In this document: in pieces, positions 23,578 through 37,139 of the stretch
How positions within the stretch are numbered: the first letter of the stretch is position 1
Layout: the number at the start of each line of letters is the position of its first letter
NCBI RefSeq assembly: GCF_021917145.1
Contig: NC_061068.1
Location: forward strand, 10,734,975 to 10,798,974
Direction of reading: 5' to 3'
Source of the DNA: Hypomesus transpacificus
Taxonomy: Eukaryota; Chordata; Actinopteri; Osmeriformes; Osmeridae
DNA: 64,000 nucleotides
Program-made: the position numbers and the translations under genes
The notes under the pieces: model-generated
Databases searched by the model: none
What the model saw: the letters and a program-made list of their open reading frames with translations, nothing else
Told to the model about the DNA's origin: nothing

Positions 23578-26500
23578 TTAGACCTGACTGACAATCTCAG
23601 AGTCGACTTCCACAAACCACTGCACTTGGGTCCCATCAGGGGCCCTCTGAAGGACCCGTCGCTGAGGCACCTGTAGAGGGACAATTCATGTATTTAGGAG
23701 GTTTAACAGGCACGACAGGCACTGTGCCTAATTAGCCACATTATCTGTACAGTTTATCCACAATGAGCCATACTGTGAGTCAGGATGACATGGCGTGATT
23801 CAGGAATGATGTTGACTCTGGGAGGGTCATATGAACAGTCTCCCACATAGCAGCTGTCAGAATATCTCACAAATCTCCGCTTCTGGACCTCCCCTCAAAT
23901 GAGTACACAAACGATTAGACACCAAAACTTCCCCTACAGCTGTCCATCTCATCTCACCCCATGGACATGTAAATCATTTCTTAAGGCAGTAAAACGATAC
24001 AGGAATGTGGCATTTGCCTCTCACACATTACAGTACCAAATGGGGAAAAAAACAGGAAGGACCAACATCTACTCACCAATGTTTCTTTTTAAGTTCGTAT
24101 TCAAGTCTGTCACTGGGCATTGTGCAATTTGTCGCAATGCTATCTTAACTTTCCAGAAAAGCAAGTCATTTTTAGATAAGAGTGTATATAGATAATGGTT
24201 CTGTGGCTGTCCTGATTTGAATTTGACTAATGCTGGTCCATAAATAAAGTGAGTTGACAAATTTGCAATGTTCAAAAACTGATTGACTGGCAGCATATGA
24301 CACAAATGCATTAAATGGGTTCCTGTTTCTCGCATGGTAGCAACAGGTCTAGACAAAGCCCATGCCAAATTTTAATGAATCAGAAATTCCTTTGTACAGT
24401 GCGCATGTCTATTGGGTTCTTGACTTTCATTCGGTTCCATCTTTGCATTGTATCAATATACGTTAACTTCACGGTAGGTGAACATCCCCATAACTGTCAT
24501 GACAGACAGTTTGTCATCTCTTGTTTACCTGCTCCTGGAACATGTGGTGCTGGGTGAGGGGTGACTCAAGATCTGGTATGTTCTTCACTCTGATTGCTCC
24601 CTGTCTGTCCAGAGAACGGGGCCTGGGCTCTCTGAACTGGTTGCGCTGGTGCCATGACTTTAACTCATCATTCACCACTTGTCTTGGGAGGCCCCTGGAA
24701 AGATGGTGAGAATATTCTCGTAGGGAGGGGGCACGGGATAGTCTGACATGGTGGGGCAGAGGCCTGAGTGCCTGGGGGGGATATACAGGAGGCCCTTCGT
24801 ACCAGTGCTCATATCTGGTGGAGGGAGATTGGGCTGGCTGGCCGTAATAGCCCCTTCCCATCACTATATCATGAGGATAGAATATCCCATCCTCGTAGTA
24901 CTCTCTGTGGATGCTGGGACTGGACTGGTTCTTGGAGTTTTGGTAGAATCCAGGGTCTGAGTAGGGTACTGGTGTCTGAGTGTTGTTAGGGCTGGAGTGC
25001 AGGTGTTGATATGTAGGCTGACACGGCACCTCCTGACACAGGGAACCAGCATACGATGGAGCTGAGTGTTCAGAGCTGCTGTCCTCAGAGCCGGAGTGGT
25101 ACATGGGGTTCCCATAGTTCATCCTCGGTAGAGGGGGCTCCAATGACGGCACCATATAATCCGTAAGTCGTCTCCTTGGACCCCTGGTACGATCTCGACT
25201 CCTCTCAGTGCCAAAAGAAGGTTCCGTGCTGGGAAACCTGAAAATCAAAACAAGAGCATTACGCACACACAGCTGTGTCAGAAGGTTTCATACTCCAAAC
25301 TACCAGGACTTCCATGAACTGTAGGAAGGTGTTCTTTAACCAGGAAGTTACCTGAGAGAGAGCTGACGACGCAGCTGCATTTCTGGGGTGGAAGGGGCGC
25401 TGCTGGACTGGGGGTGGCATAGTCTCAGGTTAGACACCTTGACTGGCAGGCCCAAGTCTCCAAGGCATGCCTCCACTGAAGGTAATACAGGGGTCACAGC
25501 TGGACTGCTGTTGAGGAAACATGGGAGGAAAGGGAGTGTAAGTGAATCTTTTGAGACGACATGCAGGTTTTTTTACGAGTGAAACTAGTTCATCCACCAA
25601 TGAAGTGAGTGCTTGTTTTACTTAACACATAAACCTGTTCTTTTGTTGCTCCATATATCTGGGAGTTCAAGTTGAAACTTGAATCAGACTGTCTTGGTTT
25701 AATATCCTCTTTCAAAATACCAAGGTATGCCTTAATGGCAGTCTGAATCAAACTACTTCAAAAGAAGCTGCAATGTTTCAGATAATTAAGTGAAGGGTTA
25801 GTTTCAAATTTAGCACTGCCGACCTATATTCTAGACCTTGTGGTTTCTCATTAAGGCAGATGCAGTGTTTAATGTTTATAGTTCAACACACTATAAATTC
25901 AGAGATTCAAGGTGAGGGTAAAAATTGAATGGAAGCTATGAGGCCATTGTGGCTTATACCACTGCCCTACAAAGCTTCAATTATGGCTATTCTTGAACTT
26001 TCATTATTTATCCTCACAATAAACTGAAGGGTGAGGCTCATATGAAATTACAGTAGCAGCTCTCTTTGTACCTGGACTTGCTGCTCCCAGAGCGTGACTT
26101 TTTAGACTTCTGGTAGGGTTGGTCCAGGCTGGACTCACTCCAGGGGGAGTGCTGAATGGGAGGGGCTTCATGATCAATGCTAAAGCTGAGCGACAGCTCC
26201 TCCAGGGATAGAAGGGAAGGCTGGTGGGGGCTTTGCAGAGGAGGCAGTGACAAGACAGAGGGGGACTGGTAGGGGGTGTGGCGAGGGGGTTGAGAAAACC
26301 CTAAAGGTTGCTGGTAACTCTCTGCTGGTCCTTGGTAGGGTGGCTCCAGGCACGGTTGGGATGACTGAATGGTAACCTCTTCTGGGAACAAAAAGATAGG
26401 GTATATATTGAGTGTTTTCAATCAGCAAAATAAATTATATACAGGTAACTGGAGAAATAATCTTACCTTCATCAAGCACCACAGAATCAGACAGAGAGCC

Positions 26501-28797
26501 GTTATCTGAAGTACCTTGATCTGGAGGGGAAACCAAAGCAAATAAACTGTTAATCTGGACCATTTTGACTAAAGATTATAATCTCAGGCAGTTCGATGCA
26601 GTCACAGGGTGCCTTTCACCTCTCTGTGTGTTGATACAGCCGGGGCAAGGAGATGTCCGGCCGTGCTGCAGGCGGAGCTGAAAGGCCGTCTCCTGCAGTT
26701 CCTTGACTTTCTTCTCCTCCCGCTTGCACTGCTGTACCCGGCTCCTCTTCACAGCCTTACCAAGATGCTCCTCTTGGCACAGCCTGCGAGACGCTTCATG
26801 TATCTGCAGCTGCAGGGCCAGTTCCGACTCCACAGAGTTTAGTTCTGAGTCCTACAGGGTAGGGGAAGATAGAGTGGATGAACATCCAAGATCTGTTTCT
26901 AAGATGACAGATCTTTGACTAAAGTAGGGTGTACCACAAGGGGTTGGCGTGTTGGAATTGAATGAATTGTACCCCGGCTCCCTGAGGGATGCTCTGTTTG
27001 TCTAGTTTGAAGGCTGCTCCAATACGCCTGCGGATCTGTGGAGGCTTCTCCCCGGGTAGAAAAGGGTAATCTTCTGACAACCGCCCAGTTAGCTCCTATA
27101 TGCAACACACATATACTGTAAGTTATCTTGAAATCATTGATATTTTCTGGCAGACACACATGACATTTTTTGCTCAGTTTTAAGCAATCATTTTTTCTTT
27201 GAAAAACGGACAGGTTAAAAAAAAACATATCTGAAATGTATTTTTTCTCAAATCTTTCCTTGAAGACTTGTTCAGACATGGGAGTTTTCTGGGCAATTCT
27301 GTTACGCAATGCTGTTTTTCCAAGTGTCTTTTTTTCAAAACACATTCTTAGGGCCTTACCTGCCAGTGTATCCAATCTCACTGTCCTGCCCTCAAGTTCA
27401 ACTACAAACCAATCGCGAGCATGAGTGTGCCATTACTCAATTTGGGAGCAGCCATAACGTGCATGTTGTCATTGTGACTCAAATCAAACAGGTTACAGAT
27501 TGAGGCATCATGACTCTTGGTCATGTTCCAGTCCCTATCCTCCATGTTCCAGGGAGAGGTCACAATCATAATAGCCTCACTTCAGTGCACCGTGGCATGT
27601 CCCGACAGGAGAGCCAAGCCCATTTGTCCCATATGTCAACAGGAGAGTTGTTTCAACAGTTTGACAGAAACCCTTAAGGTACTGATATAGTTCTGTCATA
27701 TCTCTCTCTTATGGTTTCACTCTTTGGGAAATTCCTAGTCACATTAGGGAGAACACTGTCTGAATCCTCCTAAGGTGAGTTTGAGTGTGTTTGTGTGAGG
27801 AGCAGAGAGAGAGAGAGGAGAAAGAGAAGGGGAGAGAAAAGAACAAGTGTGAGTACTCACAGCCTCTCGAATGCAGAGTTTCTTCAGTTCCACCAGGCAC
27901 AGCTCTAGTCTGTCCTCAAGTGATTGGTGCTTCAGCTTCATAGCCCTTGTATGAGTTAACACGTCTTTCATAACCGTAGTTGGACTGTCTGGGCCTGGGA
28001 CACAAAAACCAAGGTTTCAGTGATTTGCGTGATAGCTCACAATGTTACTGTGAGACCTGTCTATATACTGTAGCTGGACACTGGCATTTATATATTGCAG
28101 CCATATGTTTCGCTAACTTTCTAGGCAACAAAGTGGAACAAGGTCCAATTTTATGATGGCTATTGGCTAATAAATGTCTTAAGATAGAAATTGATCTATA
28201 ATTGACACATGACCCATCCGCCTAGATAGCCATGAAAACAATTGAAAAGGCATTTGTAAATTATGTTTTTTTAAGATGAAAACTTGCATACGGATGCAAT
28301 ATTGTAGCTATTACTTTATGAATCTGGTAAGACTTGGATTCATGATATGAAAGCACCCTCAATGTGAAGCCAAACTGAGAAAAAAAGAGAATGTACTGGA
28401 ATAGTCTCTTCATAGAGCAACTAATGCCTGTGGATTAATTCTTAAGGCTGGTGAAACATTGTCTTTCTCGTGTCTTCTCAAATTATCTGATGAGTCCCTA
28501 CAAGTACAGGCAGGCGTCTGCCACCAGCGTTGTGACAGTTAAACAAAGAGGTCACAGGATGACAGCTCTGCTGAGGAAAGACTGAAGTGACAAATCCAAA
28601 CTCTGTCTGGACTGATAAGCTCCCATTGTGGAAAGCAGACAGCACATGACAGGGGTAGAGGAATGTGACCATAGGTAGCTTCTGTTAGAAATCATTAGAC
28701 TCAGCAATCTGATGAAGCTGAAAGCAGAGAGAGGGTGCTTACTAGAGTGAAGGATGATCCCACTGTCAGTATCACTGATCTCCTCTTTGCCCTCCAT
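23578..28797 (-). CDS. inava: inava (C1orf106-like), innate immunity activator (9 coding exons)
   Basis: Coding exons on the minus strand: 28743-28797, 27861-27994, 26973-27095, 26620-26851, 26467-26514, 26072-26381, 25352-25507, 24529-25237 and 23578-23670. They give 1860 bp in one frame, 619 residues. The start MEGKEEISDTDSGIILHS matches human MESKDEVSDTDSGIILQS. A coiled-coil CUPID region follows (LEDRLELCLVELKKLCIREA, PGEKPPQIRRRIGAAFKLD, LALQLQIHEASRRLCQEE). Then come SDNGSLSDSVVLDEE, HSPWSESSLDQPYQKSKKS, a long proline- and tyrosine-rich part, ELKSWHQRNQFREPRPRSLD and the ending DSEIVSQV. INAVA binds cytohesins through the CUPID region, stabilises epithelial junctions and tunes innate immune signalling in mammals. 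In human it is next to GPR25, as here. The gene looks intact. Confidence 0.93.
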
Positions 28798-29808
28798 GTC
28801 AGCGGTCAGCTATCTTTCACCCCAAAGTGTATGTCCGGTCTCACGATGCCCTGTAAAAGTAACCACCTCTGTTAATGGCCTCTTCTAATAGTAGAGGCAA
28901 CAAGAAGAACCATTTAAAACAGAGCTAATTGGTATAGCATGGCAAAAATAGGCTATAATTGCTATGGTCATCCATTTCGTCACTACTTTACCCTTCAACC
29001 ACGGAAACAGTCTCTTGATCCCAAGTCACAGAGGTCAACCCAATTCCTCAAGATTTTAAACAATTGTACTTAGGAGAGCGGCTCCATATCCATCAAAGTC
29101 TAAGAAACTCCCTGCAGCTATGCTCTGTCAGCAGTACCTCTCCACGGTTCAGAAACAAAATGCTTTCAAACTGTGACAATCTACTCCACTCAGGGCATCT
29201 TAGGGGAATGTTTAGCCTGAAGCTAATAGGACGACCATTTGTAGAGGAAGGGTAAAAATACCTGAACACAAAGCAAAGAATGCCACCAAGTCAGAAAAAA
29301 CAAGTAAATAAGAGTCATATAGATTTATTTGAGTGTAAAACTGAATGTAAGCGTGAAAATTGGGTTTTGAAGATTTAAATATTTTCTTATCTTTAGAAAA
29401 TCGGGTTTTGACGGTACAAATCTTCATTCCACCCATACATACAGTTTTACACTTGCAAATATCCATGACTAATTTACCATATAAATGCATTTGAAAGACT
29501 TTGACATTTGCTTTAAGGTACATTTAAAGTACTTTGTGTTTGATGGTTTTTGACCACCAGTTAGACAACCAAATAGCAAAACCGTGTTATTCATTAAACT
29601 CCAATAAGGTATTTTCAAAGACAGTTTAGTGACTCAGATATGACAGAAGTCCATAACACCACCTGGAACAGGGAGCCCAGTAGCAGCAATGTCATGACTG
29701 CATGACACACCTGTTTCTGTACAGAGAGTCTCAAGAACTTCCTGTGAGTGAGGTAGAGATAGTGAAGCTCCCACGTCATGTGAATACTGATTGCAATCTC
29801 AGTCCAGA
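28798..29808. other. inava upstream region, no other gene seen
   Basis: This should hold the inava 5' UTR and promoter. The short open frames show no family resemblance. No repeat with clear ends was found before the element starting at 29809. Confidence 0.4.
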
Positions 29809-31008
29809 GGCCTGTTCCATAAAGCGAGTTTACCAAATAGCCTAAGCCAGACTAATGTCAGTTAGTTGGACTCATTTCTAGTTCATTCGGTTCCATAAAG
29901 CTAGCTCAACGTAGTTCGAACTCGGTTACTATGGCAACATAGGCTGCGAAACTAGTCGGGTCAATGTCAGACTAACTGTCGGGTTTAGCGTGACTTGGTG
30001 CTTAACCAGACGTTCCTGTAAAACTGACCCAACGGGAAAACAATGTTTTAACACGTATATTCTCATTTTCTTATTCTCATCAGTTCAATATGTTCAACAT
30101 TGATAGAAATCAACTTAATTAGCCTACAACATTTAGCCTAATGCAGTGGTTCTCAAACCTGTCCTCAGGGACTACCTGTCCTGCAAGTTTTAGATGTTTC
30201 CCTGCCCCAACACACCTGATTCAAATGCATGTTCGTTACCAGGCTTCTACAGAGCGAGATAGCGACCCATTCATTTGAATCAGGTGTGTTGGAGCAGGGA
30301 AACATCTAAAACATGCAGGACAGGTGGTCCCTAAGGACAGGTTTGACAACCACTGGCCTAATGCATTAAACAATGATGAACAATGCTTTGATAGGCTACA
30401 TACCATAGCCGTTAAGGTATGGATGTTAGTTTGTGATTTCAAATGTTTAGGCATCAGGCATAGGCCTATTTCTCAATCTAAATGATCCAAGTATAATTAT
30501 CATAGCAATATAATTGTTAACAGCAGCCTAATATTGCAAAACGAACCTAAATCCGCCCTCCATTTCCCCGACACAAAAACCATGTTAAAAAGTTAGGCTA
30601 CTGGATGTATTGATTAATAGTAGGCTTTTTATTTTAAACAATGTCAAAAATGCCAATTTAGATGAGTTTAGAGGGTGTTTATTAATTAAAGAAGTAAAGG
30701 TCTAAAAAGGTACCCGACCTACATAGCTTATCGTTTCTGTAGCCTTTCTGGAAGAAGTCACGTGGCCGTGTGCATTGCTTTTGCCGTGGTGGATTGTATG
30801 ATCCATGTTTTACCTCTCGGGCTGCTTAAAAACAGGGTGCACGCGTAATTAGCTCGACTACTTAAATCTGACTTGAATTAGTGGGACTGCGTGATCTGAA
30901 ATTGGCCTTTATGGAACCGCTTTAGCACCGATTGACTAATTAAACTTATTCAAGTCTGGTTTAAGACTTTAAGTCTAGCTTTTTTGAGCGGCCTTTATGG
31001 AACAGGCC
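29809..31008. mobile_element. 1.2-kb non-autonomous DNA transposon with GGCCTGTTCCATAAAG ends
   Basis: The left end GGCCTGTTCCATAAAGCGAG is mirrored by GGCCTTTATGGAACAGGCC at the right, a 16-bp perfect inverted repeat. A second, internal mirrored pair (GGTTCCATAAAG near 29889, CTTTATGGAACC near 30908) lies inside each end. No transposase frame is present. Target repeats are not clear, so the superfamily is open. A second element (30144-30355) is inserted within it. Confidence 0.75.
30144..30355. mobile_element. Non-autonomous hAT-type element nested in the 1.2-kb element
   Basis: This 212-bp element begins CAGTGGTTCTCAAACC and ends GGTTTGACAACCACTG. It is flanked by a perfect 8-bp repeat GCCTAATG at 30136-30143 and 30356-30363. 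It is largely palindromic. The perfect target repeat means the insertion is fairly young and later than the host element. Confidence 0.92.
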
Positions 31009-34000
31009 CCAGGTAATAATTGACTAAGTAGAAGCAAGAGCCATTGATAGCTGGTGTAAAACCATGTGGATGACTGTGAAGCTGTTAGGTTTTCAATAAC
31101 AGGAGAATCTGGTACATCCATATGAGAATCATTGATGTAAAATACTCAAGGAATATCTATAACAAACTATTGTCATAAACATCCTGTACTGAAAAGCACA
31201 ACTGAACCAGAGATTGAATCACCACCAGTAAAAAAAAAAAATCTAACAACGATATTCAAAGCTGAAAACCTTCACAGAAACAAGAAGTTGTATATCCATT
31301 AAAAGGCATTTTAATGACATGCCACTAAAGCAGGAAATGCAAACAAACACAAAGTCTAACTTTAAAAAGACATTTGAAAATCAACACATTTTCAAGTAAC
31401 AAACATAAATAAATGTGGTTAAAAAAACTACCTTTACATTACTGAGACAATCCTTGTTGATCACTGAAAAACTCCCAAGTAGAAACGGTCTTATGTTGTT
31501 AGTATCCCTCACTTCAAATCAATGCAAACTGAGTATCTTGGAGTGAGGCAACACAAGTGTGTTTAGGGCGCACCCACTGGAAGTGGGAGTGGCATCTGAA
31601 TGTGAGCACACCTACAGTTTAAGAGACCAAGTGATTTGGCCTTGTACTCAGGTTTGCTCAAAACTGTACAGGCTAACTGATAAAAATGCTAATGAGAATT
31701 CTAACATTGATTCTATTATCATGGTCTCCTCAGAAAGCTGTGGTGTGACAAGCATGAATAGTTTTCATTTACTTGTCTCATTTCCCATTGTCGAAACCAG
31801 GCAAACAAGCCATGACAAACAAGCACACAGTTTAGAATCTTCCTTTTCCAATAGGCTCAGTCTAGTTGATGGCAGATTGGTGACAGGTAGGTAAAGCTGC
31901 CTATATATTTTTGAAAAGTTGATGTCTTTATTTCAAATGTGCAACATTAAGAATAAAATTATTATTGTATTGAAGTAATTATCTGAGTTACAAACACATA
32001 CAACAATCAGGCTCCTTTTGCCATGGAGAGGGGTACACATTGTGGTGGGTGGGGTATGCACAATATGCCGAAACAGCACCTGTTCTGCCACAGCAAGGCT
32101 TACATTCATTGGGAATTCCCAAATTTACTCTGGCTCTCCAAGAATGTCAGTGCTGGAGATTTAAAACAGGCCTCCACAATCCCTAGACACTAGAGTATCA
32201 CATCATATAGGACATGGCACCACCAATGCAGCACAGATTTTTTGTTAAATTCTACTTCAATACTACAAATCCTATTGTAGGCAGGAATTGAACATGGCTT
32301 TTTTCAACAGGCTTTGTACAATCCAGCCCAAAAATATTTCCATGGGATAGAGGAAAAAGGCTCATTAATCTTTCACTAAAGAAAAATCTCCATATTCTCT
32401 ATGGTGAACAGTAGATTCCCATCACTGCGCTTCCTGGGTCTACAGTATGCGGGAGTTGAATGTCCACAGACAGCTCCGAGGAGTGGTTGTTGATGTTATC
32501 CCCTCACCGTCCTGCCCATTCAGATAGGGAGCTCATGTGTATGGAGGCTGGCTGTGAAGCATGGCCAGGACAAAGCTGCTAGCACTAGTCTGCTTCGCAC
32601 CAGCACTCACTCAGCCATTCCACAAAAGCTTCACGGGTGACTGGGCCTCACTCTCTTCTTTCACCTTTCTCCCCCACGTCCTTTCTAAATCCCCTTTTCT
32701 GAATACTTTCTTGGAGTACTTTAAGAGAGAAACACTGCCAGTGTTAAAATGCTGAAGATGATTACAGTTTTGTTAGGTTTTTAATGCTCTAAAATAATGT
32801 ATTAATAGCATTTTGAATAGCCTACTCCATATCTGTTGCCACAGTAGTCACAGTCCCACAGTCATAGTCACAGTGAATGGAGGCCTAACTCCTACTGAGT
32901 AATTCACTTTACAGGATGGATTTGGGTGATTTGTGTCAATCAGAAGTTCCTGGGAAACAGAAACTAGGCCTAGGCTATGTCTTGATGAAGGAAGTATTCA
33001 GGGAATATTTTAGAGGGAGTATGGCAGCTGCCAAAACATTCCCCATAGTGCCATTACAGGCAGTTCAAGTGTACCACTACAACCATGGTGCAATAATGCC
33101 AGTTGCTGGGTGAGTGGGAAGGAAACCAACTTAAAAGTAACACTTAGCCAATTTATTGGCTCCAGCATCAACAGAAGGTTTAGTCATTTACAATTCTGCT
33201 AACACTAATAACCATGCCGTAGTAGAGTAATTGCTGGTTGAGGGATTTTAGACCTTAAAGGAAATAAGTCTCCAAGAGCTGCCTTCATGGTTAGTGCTTG
33301 GTGATGCCAAGAGGCAACACCAGTTTAAGATAAAGAAAATGTATAGCGGAAGTGTATTTCAAAAAAGTCAAAACAAAGCCAGTGTCTCGGATACAGATTT
33401 CAATCTAAGGCCTCCACACCACCAGGAAGACCAGAGATAGCAGAGTGCTATGACCGGCTGGAAACCAACCCAGCCTGGTCTTTACCACTGTGGCTGTCAT
33501 TAAAGCCATCCACACCACTTCACAGAGAGCAATGAGGAGAACTCTGTCGCCTCCTAGCCTCTACTTAACTGTTTGTGCGGCTGAAGGGTATTTGTGTAGA
33601 AGAAAAGCACTTGCCAACCAATAGGACTACTAGGAGTCTTGTGAACTCTTTTAGAAGCATTTAAATGACCACATACACATCATACCATGATGAAGTGGCT
33701 AGTCAAATGTAACTGCATATGGGTTAGCCTACACACTGAACAAATAGGCTACTTTAACAGCTCTTTACATTATGTTTCCCTAGAACTAATTTGCCAATTC
33801 TTTTATATTCCTATCCTCCTCTAGATGGCATAACCATAACAATAATCCCTCTCTGTAAATGAATGGGGGGAAATTACAATAACGCTCCAACAGCACTAAA
33901 TAAGTCTCTTTCAACCAAAACAGTATCAAATGATTCCCCTCGTGTGAGGGTTACATCCTCTTCCGTCTTTCCTTGAAAATATGAGGAAGTTCATGTTTCC

Positions 34001-35976
34001 TCAATGGTTACCACTGTGGTTCAGCCACAGAACTAGTCTGTGTAGTGGTGACTCTAGGAGAAGACAGTCATCTGGAGTCCAAATACATATGTTGTGGGAT
34101 TCACATGTCATCATTTACCCTTAAAATCAACCATCTACCTGTGAAACTGATTAAGGGACATTGCATTGAGATTAGAATGCAACTCGGGAAAACATGCCAA
34201 AGGGCAAGATGATTGAAGGTGAAAGGGTGATTCATGAATGTGTATTCTGCTGTCAAAATATGAATGATAATTGATAAATCCTCAAATACAATTATGTAGG
34301 CTACTTGTGATAACCAATCTATGCATGGGCTGCTATCCTAAAGACAGTTTCTTATTGCCCCTAGTGTAACACTGCGACTTCAAATTGACTAAGTGTACCA
34401 TAAGCACTCCTAAAAGCATTAAAGAAAAATTAAGAAACACGTTCCTTTCTTGCATATTTAGAACAAAACGCTAAAGGCTGAGGTGAATAGGGAATACGTT
34501 ATCATCAGTAAGGCAGATTTACAGACTTAGCATATTAGCATTCTATTAGCGTAACTTTTGTATGCTACCATTGCTGCAAACTAGAAAAACAACCTCTAGA
34601 GCTAACCTTCTTTACATAAAAAATATAAGAGGTACAACCATCCTTACGTTTCACTTATTGAGTCCAAATTTGCGGAGCGAATATAAACATGTTCACTTTC
34701 ATCCACGCTCTTTAGTTTTCAAGCAGGAAAAGTTTTGCGACCGACTTGATTCGATGGTAAGTACTGGGGTACGTTTCATTCCTAAATCACTGTTCCTCCA
34801 TAGAGACATGCCCTTCCCTCATCATTCTACCATCGAAACTAACCGTTCCTGGTGTAGGGGAGGAAAGTGAACATCAAAACCACATGCATGTGTGAAAAAC
34901 AACCTTTGGGATTAGTAACAACAGCCTGTTGTGAGCTTTTGGCCATGTACAGTTTAACTGATTCATTTGGTAATTGCCCTAAACCTACCAAAGATCTGGT
35001 TCAGTAAATAATGGGAGCAATATATCTATTAGACCTTTATTGATTTTTAGAATATTATATATATATATATATATTAGAATATGCTTTCATCCAAAGCAAC
35101 ATAGAAACAGTAGGCCTACATACAGTAAGCACAGCAGACAATCAGGGATGAAAATAATACAGTTATAACAGTATTTCAGTTTAGAATTAAATCAGAGCCT
35201 GTTTAATATATTAGACATTCTCTGGTTAAATCAACTGCAGTCGAGAAGCCATCAGTAGTTGAGCTAGTGTACCACTAGAGGTCAGTAATGGATTGCATAG
35301 TGGGCCATCAAAGTATTTTCACAAATAAATAAGTAGGCTACCTTCGTGATTTTAACCGTAGTTTTAAATAATGACAATTCATTTATTGGGCTTTTGACAA
35401 GGTCTATCTCTAAAACCACTTTTTTTTTCTAATATGGACGTCACGGGACCACAATAATTCTATCTGGACTGGAGATTTCATCCCAGATGCACGAACAAGG
35501 TTTATTCCAGCCCACCAAGCTCTTTTACACCTGCTTCAGCACTTTAATGTCATACGTCAAAAAACACCTTATTTGTCCAAGGCCCTTGCACACTGAGTGC
35601 GAAATTTTCGTATGCGTTTTTTTTTTATTGTCAAAAAACTCTCAAAATGCTGGCTATGGATGAGAAAAATGGATCAGAAAATCGAACCCGATCCGAACTT
35701 TTTTTTTGACGGACGAAAGTTCCGGAGGCAGTGTGGAAGCACGATATTTTTATCGTGCGAACATTTCTGACTCGAATTTCGGACTCAGTGTGCAAAGACC
35801 TGATTAAATTGACCTGATTAAATTGACCTGATTAAATTTAGCTGCTGTTGCTGCAGCAGCTAAAACTATTGTGGGTAGGCCTACTGTAGTAAATAAGATC
35901 ATGCTTCATCTAACCAGCGGATCATTTCTTGCGTGTGTGTAAAAGTGGTATTTGTAGGCTACAGACTGTCTTCTGT
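31009..35976. other. Gene-poor interval of about 5 kb
   Basis: No coding sequence of a known family was recognised on either strand. It contains a short (TA)n run near 35056-35074 and otherwise AT-rich unique-looking DNA. Distal regulatory elements of inava or gpr25 could lie here, but nothing in the sequence shows this directly. Confidence 0.4.
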
Positions 35977-36177
35977 TTTACATTTACATTACATTTAGTC
36001 ATTTAGCAGACGCTCTTATCCAGAGCGACTTACAGTAAGTACAGGGACATTCCCCCGAGGCAAGCAGGGTGAAGTGCCTTGCCCAAGGACACAATGTCAT
36101 TTGGCACGACGGGGAATCGATCCGGCGACTTTCTGATTACTAGCCCGACTCCTTCACCGCTCAGCCATCTGACTCCC
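35977..36177 (-). mobile_element. tRNA-derived SINE, near full length
   Basis: Read on the minus strand it starts with GAGTCAGATGGCTGAGCGG (A-box-like), followed by GATCGATTCCCCG (B-box-like). The body has GGGCAAGGCACTTCACCCTG and CTCTGGATAAGAGCGTCTGC, and the tail is AAATGACTAAATGTAATG. The head resembles a tRNA-Ser or tRNA-Leu. Related copies lie at 44747, 59786 and 62374. Confidence 0.85.
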
Positions 36178-36467
36178 AGCCCTAATTATAGTACGAACAT
36201 GTTACGTGGTGGAACCGTCTAAATCGTCTAAATAAAATATTTGCGGAACTTGTTTCGTCGAAATAAAATATTTTGAGACATGAAACTTAGGCTACGAGTT
36301 ACCCTTTCCACTTCCAGCATGTTGCTGCGACTGCTGGCACCTTCAGCACGTGACCTGCTAGTGTAGCAGCTTCATTCCGAATGCTTAGACCGTAGGTGTC
36401 CTCACGGACGAATTACTTGAATAAAATAAAGAAATGTGTAATGGCTGAGCTACAGTTGGCTAGACAA

Positions 36468-36735
36468 CAGGGCCGTAATCATAATATATATTGGGGGGGA
36501 CCCAATATTCAAATCTGGTCAAAATGTCCCCCCCAATATATTGATGTAAGACAATAAATGAAATATAAATGTGCTACATACGACAGGCAACCACGCTCCG
36601 ATTTCGCCCGCTGTCCGAAATGATCATAAAAAATGTAATAATATTCATAAGAAACGTAAAAAGTTTTCAGGGGGGGACCCTCAGACTCCAGCAGATTTTG
36701 TCCCCCCCAATGTTGACTCCATGGCTACGGCCTTG
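36468..36735. mobile_element. Non-autonomous hAT-type element at the left edge of the gpr25/olfml3 duplication
   Basis: This 268-bp element has ends CAGGGCCGTAATCAT and ATGGCTACGGCCTTG and 8-bp flanks CTAGACAA (36460-36467) and CTAGACAG (36736-36743). The matching place in the other duplicate copy (TTGGCTAGACAGAC, from 39961) has no element, which gives the empty site. Confidence 0.82.
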
Positions 36736-37139
36736 CTAGACAGACAAGAACTACATGACACAAATTCACACGGAAAAAAGTTCAGAATCAACACTTCTCA
36801 GTGTCACCCAGTCAAAGTCTTGAACCGGGGCTATGTGGTATTGAAGACAAAAAAAAACACAGATAAACATCTGTGTTGGCGAATGAAGTATGGCAAGGAT
36901 TGCCACAATATTCACAGAACATTTAGGTTCAGTAACTGTCAGTTCCGCCAAGAGAACTAATTGAAAAGTTTTCCACACATAGCTTATATTTATACCTGAA
37001 TTTATACCACCTTGATCTTCACTGTGATAGTTCAATCTTACAGTTCATCGATTCAACACGGTAATTATGGTCATGGATGGGCAAGGTTGGTTCAGTGTGT
37101 TCCTAAAGCCTACCTTTTAGTAGTAATTAATTAGGAAAG

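Noticed and set aside
31559-31894. 111-codon plus-strand frame in the gene-poor interval
   Set aside because: No motif, no splice or homologous context, and a composition like the surrounding DNA.
35977-36177. tRNA gene (tRNA-like A and B boxes)
   Set aside because: No complete cloverleaf with intact acceptor stem. The same body and tail occur in other copies, so it is a SINE head.
36571-36960. 129-codon open frame on the plus strand
   Set aside because: It crosses the end of a hAT-type element into the duplicated leader. The leader copy at 39970-40385 does not keep the frame and the protein resembles nothing.
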